64,000 nt of DNA, taken from contig JAGNJW010000012.1 of the NCBI GenBank assembly GCA_018000455.1, positions 83,660 through 147,659 of the forward strand, read 5' to 3'. Position numbers and translations under genes: made by a program. This DNA comes from Acidobacteriota bacterium. GTDB lineage: Bacteria; Acidobacteriota; Vicinamibacteria; Vicinamibacterales; UBA2999. This document shows positions 8,426-15,997 of the stretch, in pieces. Numbering within the stretch: the first letter of the stretch is position 1; each line of letters starts with the position of its first letter. The notes under the pieces were generated by a model. The model worked only from the letters and a program-made list of their open reading frames with translations. It was not told where the DNA came from and searched no databases.

Positions 8426-9247
8426 ATGCGCTTCGCCGTTCGCCTGCTCTGCCTCGCTCTGCTGCCCCTCGCCGTTGCCTGCAATGGCAAGGGCTCGTCG
8501 CCCACCGGCCCCAGCCCGTCGAGCGCGCCACCCGCCACCACCCGCATCATCAACGTGAGCGGCAACCTCGCCTTCGGCGACGTGGCCGTTGGCGGCCAGC
8601 GCGACCTCAGCTACACCGTCACCAACTCCGGCAACGCCACGCTCAACGTGAGCGGGACCACCATCTCTGGCGGCCTGGCGTCGCAAACGCTCTTCAGCTG
8701 GACGAACGGACAGATCGCTCCAGGAGCGTCGCAGTCGGTCACGGTGCGCTTCTCACCCACGAGCAGTGGCTCCTACAGCGGGACCATCGCGGTGAACGGC
8801 GACCAGACGAGCGGCAGCAACACGGTTGCCATCTCCGGCAATGCCATAGGGCCGACTTTCCAGGGCGCATGGGCAGGCCGTTACATCGTGGAACGCTGCG
8901 ACGGCACGGGATCGCTGCAGGACTACCTGTGCAGCTCGCGCGGGTTCTTCCCCCCGGGTACCGACCTGCCCATCGCGTTGAGCCTCACACAGAATGGCTC
9001 GTCGGTGTCCGGATCGTTCTCGATCGGCCAGGTGACGGGCGCGGCCAGCGGCACGGTGAACGCAGGCGGCACCCTCGTGCTCCAGGGCACGGCCAACAGC
9101 GGCACGCTCTCGATCTCGCTGTCGTCGTGGGCGACCACCGCCTCGGGTAGTTCGATGACCGGGAATTTCAGCTACAACGCCACGATCAGCGGCGTACCGG
9201 GTGTGGGTGTGGTGGTGGCGCGCCTGAGCGGCGTGACCCGCAGGTAG
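8426..9247 (+). CDS. Secreted lipoprotein with an ASH/DUF1573-like beta domain
   Basis: The ATG at 8426 is preceded by GGAGGT (8411-8416). Residues 1-19 form a lipoprotein signal ending in the lipobox LAVAC, followed by a Ser/Pro-rich linker. Residues ~40-145 match the ASH/choice-of-anchor style repeat (LAFGDVAVGGQRDLSYTVTN and VTVRFSPTSSGSYSGTIAV). The C-terminal half is Gly/Ser/Thr-rich beta sequence without a domain I recognise. Likely surface- or periplasm-anchored; function unknown. Divergent from the M48 gene with about 100 bp between them. Confidence 0.75.
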   Translation: MRFAVRLLCLALLPLAVACNGKGSSPTGPSPSSAPPATTRIINVSGNLAFGDVAVGGQRDLSYTVTNSGNATLNVSGTTISGGLASQTLFSWTNGQIAPGASQSVTVRFSPTSSGSYSGTIAVNGDQTSGSNTVAISGNAIGPTFQGAWAGRYIVERCDGTGSLQDYLCSSRGFFPPGTDLPIALSLTQNGSSVSGSFSIGQVTGAASGTVNAGGTLVLQGTANSGTLSISLSSWATTASGSSMTGNFSYNATISGVPGVGVVVARLSGVTRR

Positions 9248-9260
9248 AGCCAGAACAAGC

Positions 9261-9282
9261 GGCGCGGGCACGGGTCCGCGCC
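9261..9282. terminator. Convergent hairpin terminator candidate
   Basis: GGCGCGG pairs perfectly with CCGCGCC around an 8-nt loop, exactly between the convergent stops of the lipoprotein gene (9247) and the coiled-coil gene (9285). There is no T-run, so efficiency is uncertain. Confidence 0.45.
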
Positions 9283-9284
9283 GT

Positions 9285-9704
9285 CTACGCAGGTCGTTCC
9301 GAGGCGTCTTCCAGGCCGCGGATGCGAACCTCGTGATTGCCGAGGATGTCGTAGAACATCTGGCGGTCTGCCTTGCGAGCCGCCTCGGCCTCGTCGAAGC
9401 GCCTGTTCATCTGGTCGCGCAGCGACTCGAACGCTTCCCCCATCCGGTTGAAGCGTTCGTCCACGTGTTCGAAGCGAATCGTGACGTCGTTCTTCAGGAG
9501 CGATACGTCCGCTTTCAAGACCGAGACGTCAGTCTTCAACACCGAGACGTCGGTCTTCAGCACCGAGACGTCGGTCTTCAACACCGAGACGTCGGTCTTC
9601 AACACGTCGATGTCCCGGCCCATGCCGTCCAGGCGCGCGTCAACTCTGTCCAGGCGCGTCTCGAGGCGATTCAGCTGCTCTGCCATGGGGCTCTCGTCGG
9701 CCAT
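9285..9704 (-). CDS. Small coiled-coil protein with a 21-bp tandem repeat
   Basis: About 139 residues from the ATG at 9704, which has GGAGG upstream at good spacing. The sequence is one long heptad coiled coil: LNRLETRLDRVDARLDGM, four near-identical copies of the heptad VLKTDVS, then diverged copies and FEHVDERFNRMGEAFESLRDQ. The heptads are encoded by a 21-bp DNA repeat at about 9512-9606, so copy number could change without a frameshift. No catalytic motif. Similar small proteins are usually annotated as hypothetical or DUF-type coiled coils. Confidence 0.65.
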   Translation of the reverse strand: MADESPMAEQLNRLETRLDRVDARLDGMGRDIDVLKTDVSVLKTDVSVLKTDVSVLKTDVSVLKADVSLLKNDVTIRFEHVDERFNRMGEAFESLRDQMNRRFDEAEAARKADRQMFYDILGNHEVRIRGLEDASERPA

Positions 9705-9786
9705 CCTACACCCTCCAGCACTATCTGGAATTGCAGGACGCATGCCGCCATCGAGATAGGGCAGACGACCCGGGGCGGTTGCACCG

Positions 9787-10158
9787 CTACACTCGCGCCG
9801 CCGCCCTCGCCAGTGCCTCGTCCAGCGTGACGAGCCTCACGCCCAGCGTCTTGGCCAGCCACAGGTAGCTGGCGTCATATGGCGTGAGATTCGTGGCCAC
9901 GGCCAGGGCCAGCACCTCAACCCTTTCGGGCTCCTTGTGAATCACCCCGAGGCGGGCGACGGAAGCGAGTGCGTCAGATATCGCCACGGCACTCCCGAGC
10001 GTGCGTCGCATTTTCTTCCACGCGATGTGGGTGAGTTCGTAACCGATCAACGACGGGGCATAGAGCACCTGGCCGCGCAGCTCGCGCCGCATTGCCTCGC
10101 CCTCCGCTTCGCCGAACACTACCGCGGCGATGGCAGACGCATCAACGACGACCGCCAT
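9787..10158 (-). CDS. vapC: PIN-domain toxin (VapC/FitB family)
   Basis: 123 residues. PIN fold with the first acidic residue in VVVDASAIAAVVFGE, a conserved Glu after it, TPYDASYLWLAKTLGVRL carrying the third acidic position, and LVTLDEAL. Such proteins are Mg2+-dependent ribonucleases that cleave tRNA or rRNA when released from their antitoxin. The start overlaps the end of the antitoxin gene by 17 bp, so the two are translationally coupled. Confidence 0.88.
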   Translation of the reverse strand: MAVVVDASAIAAVVFGEAEGEAMRRELRGQVLYAPSLIGYELTHIAWKKMRRTLGSAVAISDALASVARLGVIHKEPERVEVLALAVATNLTPYDASYLWLAKTLGVRLVTLDEALARAAARV

Positions 10159-10378
10159 CGCGCACCGCCCGGATCATCGCCACCGATTCCGAGGGCGTGC
10201 GCAAGCCGAGGGCGCGCACCTTTTCGGCCAGTTCGTCGATGGTAATGGTCGGCTGCGCGGCCTCTTCGAGGATCGCCATCAGCTCGCCCTGCAACGACCG
10301 ATGGTGACTGGCGGCCCGCTTCCGCAGACGGTCAGCAAGCTTGTCTGGCACATTTTTCACCGACAGCGTCACCGGCAT
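10142..10378 (-). CDS. vapB: FitA/VapB-type ribbon-helix-helix antitoxin
   Basis: 78 residues from the ATG at 10378. The N-terminus MPVTLSVKNVPDKLADRLRK is the RHH DNA-binding motif of FitA-like antitoxins, followed by HHRSLQGELMAILEEA and a C-terminal toxin-binding tail that includes the SESVAMIRAVRDG segment typical of FitA partners. It should neutralise the PIN toxin encoded immediately downstream and repress the shared promoter. Confidence 0.85.
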   Translation of the reverse strand: MPVTLSVKNVPDKLADRLRKRAASHHRSLQGELMAILEEAAQPTITIDELAEKVRALGLRTPSESVAMIRAVRDGGRR

Positions 10379-10491
10379 GGTGTCATTATGGCGTCGTTTT
10401 GGCTCCACCGCAAGCACCTCCTGGCTGGGCCATCGCGACCCACGTGCTACCGCGGACTGCAGGACGCATGCCGCCACGCAGATGGCGCCCA

Positions 10492-10559
10492 GACGGTCCC
10501 TTCCTCCGGCTTCGCCTACTGACGCTGTACGATCATCTCCGCCGGACGAAGGGACCGTC
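10492..10559. repeat. 68-bp inverted-repeat element
   Basis: GACGGTCCCTTCCTCCGG (10492-10509) and the complement of 10542-10559 match at 17 of 18 positions around a 32-nt loop. It lies between the vapBC promoter side and the end of the gene at 10571. It could be a strong hairpin terminator for the minus-strand ATPase operon or the remnant of a small inverted-repeat element; there is no T-tract. Confidence 0.55.
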
Positions 10560-10570
10560 CGTGCGCCAAC

Positions 10571-10957
10571 TCACCGCCACGCGCGCTCGGTGCGCTCCAC
10601 CACCTCGAACACGCTGTCGCGCCACGCCTGCAGCTCCTCGCGCGTCGGCGCCAGGTCGTACACGTGGTAGTGGCAGCTCCCGCTCAGTGCACTCCATACG
10701 ACATGCGCGCGTTGCGCCAGCGGCTCATCGCCCAGATAGCGCCCCAGGCACAGCAGCTGCGCCTTGCGCGAACAGACTTCGACACCCGGCGCCTTGATGC
10801 TCCAGAACGTGGCAATCGCCACCTCCAGCGCCTGACGCGTGAGCAGTGCCGCCGCTCGCGGCCACAACCCGGCCGTGCCGCGCGAGGCGTGGCCGAGCAG
10901 TTCGTCCACCTCGGCCAGCAACTGCCGCGCCGGCGTGTCCATCGACGGCGCCGTCAC
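10571..10957 (-). CDS. Small partner protein of the SMC-like ATPase (HEPN-like?)
   Basis: 128 residues, GTG start at 10957 overlapping the ATPase stop by 4 bp (GTGA), so the two are almost certainly co-translated. Predicted all-helical. The segment LLTRQALEVAIATFWSIKAP, followed about 50 residues later by SGSCHYHVYDLAPTREEL, resembles the helix layout of HEPN-type proteins and parallels the C-terminal tail of the neighbouring ATPase (NQGAHESFEGDLEGL). A canonical RX4-6H motif is not clear, so catalytic activity is uncertain. I do not recognise a named family. Confidence 0.6.
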   Translation of the reverse strand: MTAPSMDTPARQLLAEVDELLGHASRGTAGLWPRAAALLTRQALEVAIATFWSIKAPGVEVCSRKAQLLCLGRYLGDEPLAQRAHVVWSALSGSCHYHVYDLAPTREELQAWRDSVFEVVERTERAWR

Positions 10958-13497
10958 TTCGCGACCCTCGCCAGCGCCGTCGCGAGCTTCTCCGTGTCGT
11001 AGACGAGACCCTCGAGATCGCCCTCGAACGACTCGTGCGCGCCCTGGTTGCAGGCCTTGAACGCCTCCGGCGCGCGGTCTGCCAGCTTCTTCAGCCGCAC
11101 GAGCACGTCGCCCTGACGCGTGGCGTCGCCAAAGAGCGCGAGCGCCATCAGCGGATACAGCTTCACGTGCTCGGCCAGTAGCGCGTCCAGCGCATCGTGC
11201 TCGCCGCCGGCCCGCAGATGGCGGCTGCGGATCGTGGTGACGCAGGCGGCTTCGAGCGCCATCCGGCAGAAGCCGGGCACCACGCGCGCCTTCACGTCCG
11301 TCCGCAGGTCGTCGGTCTTGAGCACGGCCCTGGCATCCTCGAGATGGCCGCTCACGGGATCGCGCGCTTCCTGCACCTCCACCACCGAGTTGGCGCGACG
11401 CGTCACCCGCAGCATGCGCGCCGGCAGCCCCAGCCGCCGCACGGCTTCCGGCAGGCGATCGTCGTGCGAGAACACGATTACCTGCCGCGTCTTCGCCGTC
11501 TCGTGCAGCACGCGCGCCAGGCCCTCGACGCGCGCGGGATCCATGGACTGCACCGGATCGTCCACGCAGATGAAGCGGAACGGACTATCCGCCAGCGTCG
11601 CCCGCGGCAGGAACAGGCTGAGCGCGAGCGAGTGCAGCTCACCCTGACTCATCACCCCGAGCGCCTCGGCCGGCGCGCCGTCCACCGTGACCTTCAGCGT
11701 GACGCGCCGCTTGGTGGACGTGCCCTCCAGCTCCACGCCGCCGAGATCGACGTTGCTCTGCAGCCGCAGTTGCTGCCAGATGGCGATGGCGCGTTCGGCA
11801 ATCGGCGTGAAGCGCTCGTCGCGGATGGCCTCCATCGCCGCCTTCCACCACGTCTCGGCGGCCTTCAGCTCGTCCACCTGCGTCTTCGCGGCCAGGGACC
11901 GCGTGGCCTGCGGCAGCCACGGCACCAGACGCTCGGCCAGCGGACGCCACAGGTCTTCGCGCCGAGCCACCTCCTCCGCGGCCTCGCCGACTACCCGTGT
12001 GGTCGTGTCAGCCATCTCCAGCACGTGCGCTTCGAGGTGATCGGCCAGCGCCATCGGCACGTCGAGCGTGCGCGCCGCCAGCCACGTCGCCTCTGCCTGG
12101 CGCAGCGCCTGTAGTGACGCCAGCTCGCCAGCCGTGGCGGAGGGCAGCCCGCACTCGCGCACCAGCCCCCGCGCCTCGCGCACGGCGGCAGCCACCGCAC
12201 TCTCGGCCTGCTGCACGGCAGACGCCTCGGCCTTGAGCGCCGCCACCTCCCGCGTGCTCTCGGCATGCCAGTTGGCCGTGAGCCCGTTCTCGGTGCCGCA
12301 CACCGGACAGGCAGCCACGTCCGCCCGGGCCTTCGCCTTCCCGCCACCCTTGCCCGCGAGATGCGCGGCATGAAACGCCAGCGCCTGTTCCAGCAGACGC
12401 GCACGATCGAGGCTGCGCGCGGCATCGGTGCCGCGCAGCGACTCGAATTGCGTCACCGCCGTGCGCAGCCGCGTCACGGACTGCTGCACGCCGTCCACAT
12501 CCGGTGGCCGAAGCGCGGCCAGCCGCCGCAGCGTATCGAGCACCTCGCGCGTGGTGTCGGCACCGCCATCGGCCAGTTCCTGCAGCGTCGGCAGATTCCA
12601 CGCGCGGGCTTTCAGCAGCGCGGCAAGTTGCACCGCGCGCGGCTCGCGCCCCGTCGCGCCAACGGCCTCCGCCTCCAGCGCCAACGCCGTAGCGGTGCCC
12701 TTCGCGGACTTCCCCAGCTCGTCGAGCGCCTTGCGCGCCGCCGCCAGGCGGTCCTGCACCACGACGAACTCGTCCAGCCCCAGCACTGTGCTGAGCGCGT
12801 CGTAGAGCTTCGACGGCCCCTCATCCAGCATCGAGCCCAGCTCGTTGTAGGAGAGGAACGGACGGAAGGTGGTGAGCGCCTGCGTCCAGCCCAGGGACGA
12901 GAGCAGCGCCTCAGACTTGCCCTTCGCCTTCACCACCGCCGCGCCGGCAGACACCTCCGCGCCGGCCGGCCATGCGCGCCACACCGTGAGCGGCCCACGC
13001 CCCTCCACCAGCAGGTCGGCCGCGAGGGCCGTGGCCTCTGCCTGATGCAGGTTGCGCCAGCCCAGCCCCCACGCCTTCGAGCGCCCCTTCCAGCGCAGGT
13101 TCTCGCCCGTGAGCAGCAGCTCCAGGCCTTCGGCGAAGCTCGACTTGCCGGACCCGTTGCGCCCCACCACGAGCGTGAGGCCGGGACCCGCATGCAGCGG
13201 CAGCGTGCACGACGGCCCCACGCCGCGAAAGCCCTCCACCGTGATGGCGCCCACGAAGGCGCCGGGCGGTTCATCGGCAGGACCGGGCACCGACGGCGCA
13301 GGCGCCGAGGGCCGCGCCGGCGCGCTGGTGCCGGCCAGGTAGGTGGCCAGCGACGCGTCGCCTTCAAGCGCGGCGAGCACGAGCCACGACCAGGGGGAGG
13401 CGTCGGCGCCAGTGGCCGAGAGACGGCGGAGGATGTGGTCTGTGAGTGGGGAGGTCACGGGTGCGGCTGGATGATAGGCCGCGGCGCAGGCCGGCAC
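10954..13497 (-). CDS. SMC/RecF-like AAA ATPase with central Cys motif
   Basis: 847 residues if the GTG at 13497 is used; a later start is possible. After a ~75-residue N-terminal region there is the beta-strand and Walker A of SMC/RecN-type ATPases (ITVEGFRGVGPSCTLPL, then VVGRNGSGKSSFAEGLELLL). A long helical middle carries a CPVC motif near residue 395, which may act like a short zinc hook. The C-terminal head has the ABC signature MSQGELHSLALSLF, Walker B FRFICVDDPVQSMD and switch histidine VIVFSHDDRL. The tail continues into a helical domain ending near NQGAHESFEGDLEG. Together with the 4-bp-overlapping small gene downstream this looks like a two-gene DNA-sensing or abortive-infection unit; the 5' part is duplicated at 14457-14911. 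Confidence 0.85.
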   Translation of the reverse strand: MPACAAAYHPAAPVTSPLTDHILRRLSATGADASPWSWLVLAALEGDASLATYLAGTSAPARPSAPAPSVPGPADEPPGAFVGAITVEGFRGVGPSCTLPLHAGPGLTLVVGRNGSGKSSFAEGLELLLTGENLRWKGRSKAWGLGWRNLHQAEATALAADLLVEGRGPLTVWRAWPAGAEVSAGAAVVKAKGKSEALLSSLGWTQALTTFRPFLSYNELGSMLDEGPSKLYDALSTVLGLDEFVVVQDRLAAARKALDELGKSAKGTATALALEAEAVGATGREPRAVQLAALLKARAWNLPTLQELADGGADTTREVLDTLRRLAALRPPDVDGVQQSVTRLRTAVTQFESLRGTDAARSLDRARLLEQALAFHAAHLAGKGGGKAKARADVAACPVCGTENGLTANWHAESTREVAALKAEASAVQQAESAVAAAVREARGLVRECGLPSATAGELASLQALRQAEATWLAARTLDVPMALADHLEAHVLEMADTTTRVVGEAAEEVARREDLWRPLAERLVPWLPQATRSLAAKTQVDELKAAETWWKAAMEAIRDERFTPIAERAIAIWQQLRLQSNVDLGGVELEGTSTKRRVTLKVTVDGAPAEALGVMSQGELHSLALSLFLPRATLADSPFRFICVDDPVQSMDPARVEGLARVLHETAKTRQVIVFSHDDRLPEAVRRLGLPARMLRVTRRANSVVEVQEARDPVSGHLEDARAVLKTDDLRTDVKARVVPGFCRMALEAACVTTIRSRHLRAGGEHDALDALLAEHVKLYPLMALALFGDATRQGDVLVRLKKLADRAPEAFKACNQGAHESFEGDLEGLVYDTEKLATALARVAK

Positions 13498-13519
13498 GCA
13501 AGCGCAGGTTGGCGAGCCG

Positions 13520-13837
13520 TCAGCCCGCCTTACGGCGCCCGGTCGTGCTGGCCTGCGTCATGAACGAGCGAAGCACCGCGTTGATGCGCGACTGGTATCT
13601 CGGCCCCTGGGCCTTGAACCAGTCGAGGACATCGGCGTCGACTCGTAGAGAAATGGGCTGCTTCGCAACTGGCTCGACGATCTGCGCCAAGGCCCAGAAG
13701 TCGTCGGGCAGGCCACGCAGTTCCCGGGGCGACGTACGTTGAAGCGTTGCCTCGGAGACCCGCCGCAGCCGGGCCAGGCTGGCTCGACCTCGGCTAGGGC
13801 CGGCGTTGGATTGCTTGGTCGTACGCTTGACGCTCAC
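13520..13837 (-). CDS. brnA: BrnA-type antitoxin
   Basis: 105 residues. The C-terminal half has the BrnA ribbon-helix-helix signature KQPISLRVDADVLDWFKAQG followed by YQSRINAVLRSFM. It should bind and neutralise BrnT and repress the operon. It overlaps the upstream brnT gene by 44 bp. The gene lies between the intact ATPase gene and the duplicated 5' fragment of that gene. Confidence 0.88.
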   Translation of the reverse strand: MSVKRTTKQSNAGPSRGRASLARLRRVSEATLQRTSPRELRGLPDDFWALAQIVEPVAKQPISLRVDADVLDWFKAQGPRYQSRINAVLRSFMTQASTTGRRKAG

Positions 13838-14087
13838 TGCGACTACTCACTCTGGCCGAAACAATGCGACGGACCTGTCCACCGGCCTCGGCCCGGTCGG
13901 TGTACACCAGAGTCAGCGTGATGCCATCGGCCCGGCCGATCGCAATGACCCGACGCTCGCCGTAGTCGCGACGCGTGTCTTGGCGCTCCAGGGTCGGCCC
14001 GTCGAACACTTGCGTGGCGAACTCAAAGTCAAAGCCTCGCGCTCGGAGATTGCGGTCGCTTTTCCGGACGTCCCATCCGAAGCGCAC
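13794..14087 (-). CDS. brnT: BrnT-type ribonuclease toxin
   Basis: 97 residues from a GTG at 14087. BrnT features are complete: FGWDVRKSDRNLRARGFDFE at the N-terminus, VFDGPTLERQDTRRDYGERR in the middle, LTLVYTDRAEA and the C-terminal RRIVSARVSSRSERQAYD. The family adopts a RelE-like fold and cleaves RNA. Toxin-first order with brnA downstream is normal for this family. An operator-like palindrome with an embedded TATACT box ends only 7 nt before the start codon, suggesting a leaderless or nearly leaderless mRNA. Confidence 0.88.
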   Translation of the reverse strand: MRFGWDVRKSDRNLRARGFDFEFATQVFDGPTLERQDTRRDYGERRVIAIGRADGITLTLVYTDRAEAGGQVRRIVSARVSSRSERQAYDQAIQRRP

Positions 14088-14093
14088 GCGGTG

Positions 14094-14112
14094 AGTATAC
14101 GCCTGTATATAC
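14094..14112 (-). promoter_or_regulatory. brnTA promoter/operator
   Basis: GTATAC (14095-14100) and GTATATAC (14105-14112) form two AT-rich palindromic half sites 4 nt apart. On the minus strand a TATACT -10 box at 14099-14094 lies 6 nt before the brnT GTG. BrnTA complexes are known to autorepress. The relic brnT at 53011 keeps the same GTATATAC half site at its upstream edge. Confidence 0.5.
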
Positions 14113-14189
14113 GAAGACGCAACGTCGTGGTCGGGCGAACGTGCAAATGGAGCCGACGCGCTCGGCCCGCTCGCGCGCGCCGGCGCCTA

Positions 14190-14363
14190 CGGCTCATTTG
14201 CCACGTTCGCGCTCTTCGGCTCGGTGCTCCGCGACGACTTCAGACCTGACAGCTCGGGCGTGACGTAGACCTCGTCACCCGCCGTGGGGTCGAGCGCGGT
14301 ATCAACGAGTGGCGACGGAAAGCGATTCTCGAATCGCTCATGCCGATCGATCTCGCGTCCTGA
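14190..14363 (+). pseudogene. Relic of a MntA-type nucleotidyltransferase antitoxin
   Basis: One frame reads FALFGSVLRDDFRPDS, the GSxxRxD..SD core of an MNT nucleotidyltransferase, and then hits a stop at 14263. A different frame starting at about 14259 gives the family's C-terminus (RDVDLVTRRGVERGINEW, then RRKAILESLMPIDLAS, stop at 14361). Roughly 25 residues between the two parts are missing. It is a decayed cousin of the intact mntA 600 bp downstream on the same strand; no hepT remains next to it. Confidence 0.65.
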
Positions 14364-14456
14364 GCCCGTAGGCCCACCTGCCAGTCTGACCCTAGCCCAC
14401 CGACGACGGGTAGTCGTCGACGCCCTCGGTCGTCCATTCCACCAGCGTGTGATGCG

Positions 14457-14911
14457 GGTTGCGCCAGCCCCCACGCCTTCGAGCGCCCCTTCCAGCGCAG
14501 GTTCTCGCCCGTGAGCAGCAGTTCCAGGCCTTCGGCAAAGCTCGACTTGCCGGAGCCGTTGCGCCCCACCACGAGCGTGAGGCCGGGACCCGCGTGCAGC
14601 GGCAGCGTAGTCGACGGCCCCACGCCGCGAAAGCTCTCCACCGTGATGGCGCCCACGAAGGCGCCGGGTGGTTCCACGGCGGCACCGGGAACGGGCGATG
14701 CGGATGCCGTCGGCCGCGCCGGCGCGCTGGTGCCGGCCAGGTAGGTAGCCAGCGACGCGTCGCCTTCGAGCGCGGCGAGCACGAGCCACGACCAGGGGGA
14801 GGCGTCCGCGCCGGTGGTGGTGAGACGGCTAAGGATGTGGTCTGTGAGTGGGGAAGTCACGGGTGCGGCTGGATGATAGGCCGCACGGTGGGCCGACACG
14901 CAAGTGGGGCG
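14457..14911 (-). pseudogene. Duplicated 5' fragment of the SMC-like ATPase gene
   Basis: About 450 bp closely matches 13049-13503, covering the first ~150 codons including Walker A (VVGRNGSGKSSF). After KGRSKAWG the copy loses a few bases relative to the original and the frame runs into unrelated sequence, ending at 14240. The fragment therefore lacks the ATPase signature, Walker B and all of the C-terminal head. It and the full gene bracket the brnTA module and the mntA relic as direct repeats. Confidence 0.85.
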
Positions 14912-14944
14912 CTGACGCCCGCGGCCGGCTCCGGGTCCGCTAGA

Positions 14945-15271
14945 ATGGCAGGCATGACGCCGCGCATCGACCGCCTGCTCCCGGCAGAAGCGACGGCCGC
15001 CTTCTGCGCACGCTGGGGCGTGTCGGAGCTTTACGTCTTCGGCTCAGCGTCTCGTGGCGAGCTTCGCGACGACAGCGATCTCGATGTTGCCGTGCGGTTT
15101 CGACCAGACACGCGCTACAGCCTGTTCGAGTTGGTCGACATGAAGGACGAGTTGGCAGCGATTGCCGGCCGCGCCGTCGATCTCTTCACGGTTCGCGGAA
15201 TCGAGCACATGCCGAATCGCCAACGGCGCCAGTCGATTCTGGAATCGCTCGAGCTGGTGCATGCCGCGTGA
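14945..15271 (+). CDS. mntA: MntA-type nucleotidyltransferase antitoxin
   Basis: About 108 residues (ATG 14945; ATG 14954 is an alternative). The minimal nucleotidyltransferase motif is intact: LYVFGSASRGELRDDSDLDV, with both catalytic aspartates, then the third acidic position in RAVDLFTVRGIEH. In HepT/MntA systems the MntA enzyme adds AMP groups to a tyrosine of the HEPN toxin and inactivates it. The stop overlaps the start of hepT by 11 bp. Confidence 0.88.
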   Translation: MAGMTPRIDRLLPAEATAAFCARWGVSELYVFGSASRGELRDDSDLDVAVRFRPDTRYSLFELVDMKDELAAIAGRAVDLFTVRGIEHMPNRQRRQSILESLELVHAA

Positions 15272-15596
15272 CGAAGTGCTCCTGGCCGACATGCTCCGCT
15301 ACGCACGGCAGGCCTCGCGCGCTGCGGCAGGGCTGAGCGGGGCAGATCTCGACGCCGATCCAGACCGCCAGTCAATGGTGTTGTGGCCGCTCATCGCGCT
15401 CGGCGAAGCGGCGGCACACGTGTCGGATGCCTACCGATCGGCGCATCCAGAGATTCCGTGGCGGCGCATAGTCGGCCTGAGGAACGTGCTGATCCACGAC
15501 TACTCCGGCGTGGACATGGTGGCGGTCGTCGAAGTGGCTCAGACGCACGTGCCCGACCTGATTCGGCGACTCGAGTCGCTGGATCGCCAGCAATAG
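15261..15596 (+). CDS. hepT: HepT-type HEPN ribonuclease toxin (DUF86)
   Basis: 111 residues. The catalytic RX4HXY motif is intact as RNVLIHDY (Arg74, His79, Tyr81), preceded by the usual LWPLIALGEAAAHVSD helix and PWRRIVGLRN. Tyr81 is the residue expected to be AMPylated by the adjacent MntA. Known relatives are tRNA- or mRNA-cleaving toxins. Translationally coupled to mntA by an 11-bp overlap. Confidence 0.9.
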   Translation: MPRDEVLLADMLRYARQASRAAAGLSGADLDADPDRQSMVLWPLIALGEAAAHVSDAYRSAHPEIPWRRIVGLRNVLIHDYSGVDMVAVVEVAQTHVPDLIRRLESLDRQQ

Positions 15597-15727
15597 ACCG
15601 CCGCGTCGTTGCTTCCGGCGCCGCAGACCGGCAGCGAAACTCCGGCGTAGGACCTCACCTGTCACGCTCGATTGCTACGCTGACCTCCAGTTGCAGGGGG
15701 CGGATCGCCCCGGCCCGGAGGTCATCG

Positions 15728-15934
15728 ATGTCGAGCCAGGAATACCGCCGTCGCGTGAAGCGAATCAGAACCCAGTGCGCCGAGTGCGAACAGCGCAAGG
15801 CCCGGTTCCGCTACCGGGGGCGGGTCCGCGCCGATCGCGATCACCAGCTCTGCTTTGAGTGCTATCGGCGCGAGCTCAACCGCACGCGTGCCCGCGGTTT
15901 CACGGCGCGGGAATCATTCGCGCCATCGAGGTGA
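15728..15934 (+). CDS. Small zinc-ribbon-like protein
   Basis: 68 residues with a good GGAGG site (15715-15719) before the ATG at 15728. It has CAEC and CFEC pairs 22 residues apart in a very basic context (YRRRVKRIRTQ), typical of a tiny zinc-binding nucleic-acid protein. It lies between the hepT pair and the large defence array, on the same strand. No named family recognised. Confidence 0.6.
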   Translation: MSSQEYRRRVKRIRTQCAECEQRKARFRYRGRVRADRDHQLCFECYRRELNRTRARGFTARESFAPSR

Positions 15935-15997
15935 ACAACCCCCAGCCCGCCGTGCTACCGTCCACTCGCCCACGATCATTCGCCCCCTCGGAGTGAC

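Noticed and set aside
9512..9606. CRISPR-like short repeats
   Set aside because: They are contiguous 21-bp units inside a coding frame without spacers. No CRISPR array or cas operon was found anywhere in the window.
10954..13497. Lamassu, Wadjet or RloC
   Set aside because: The ATPase is SMC-like, but there is no LmuA nuclease, no JetA-D set, and no C-terminal anticodon-nuclease motif that I can identify.
14401..14419. 7-bp dyad CGACGAC-N5-GTCGTCG
   Set aside because: Short, GC-rich and inside relic DNA; such dyads are expected by chance at this base composition.
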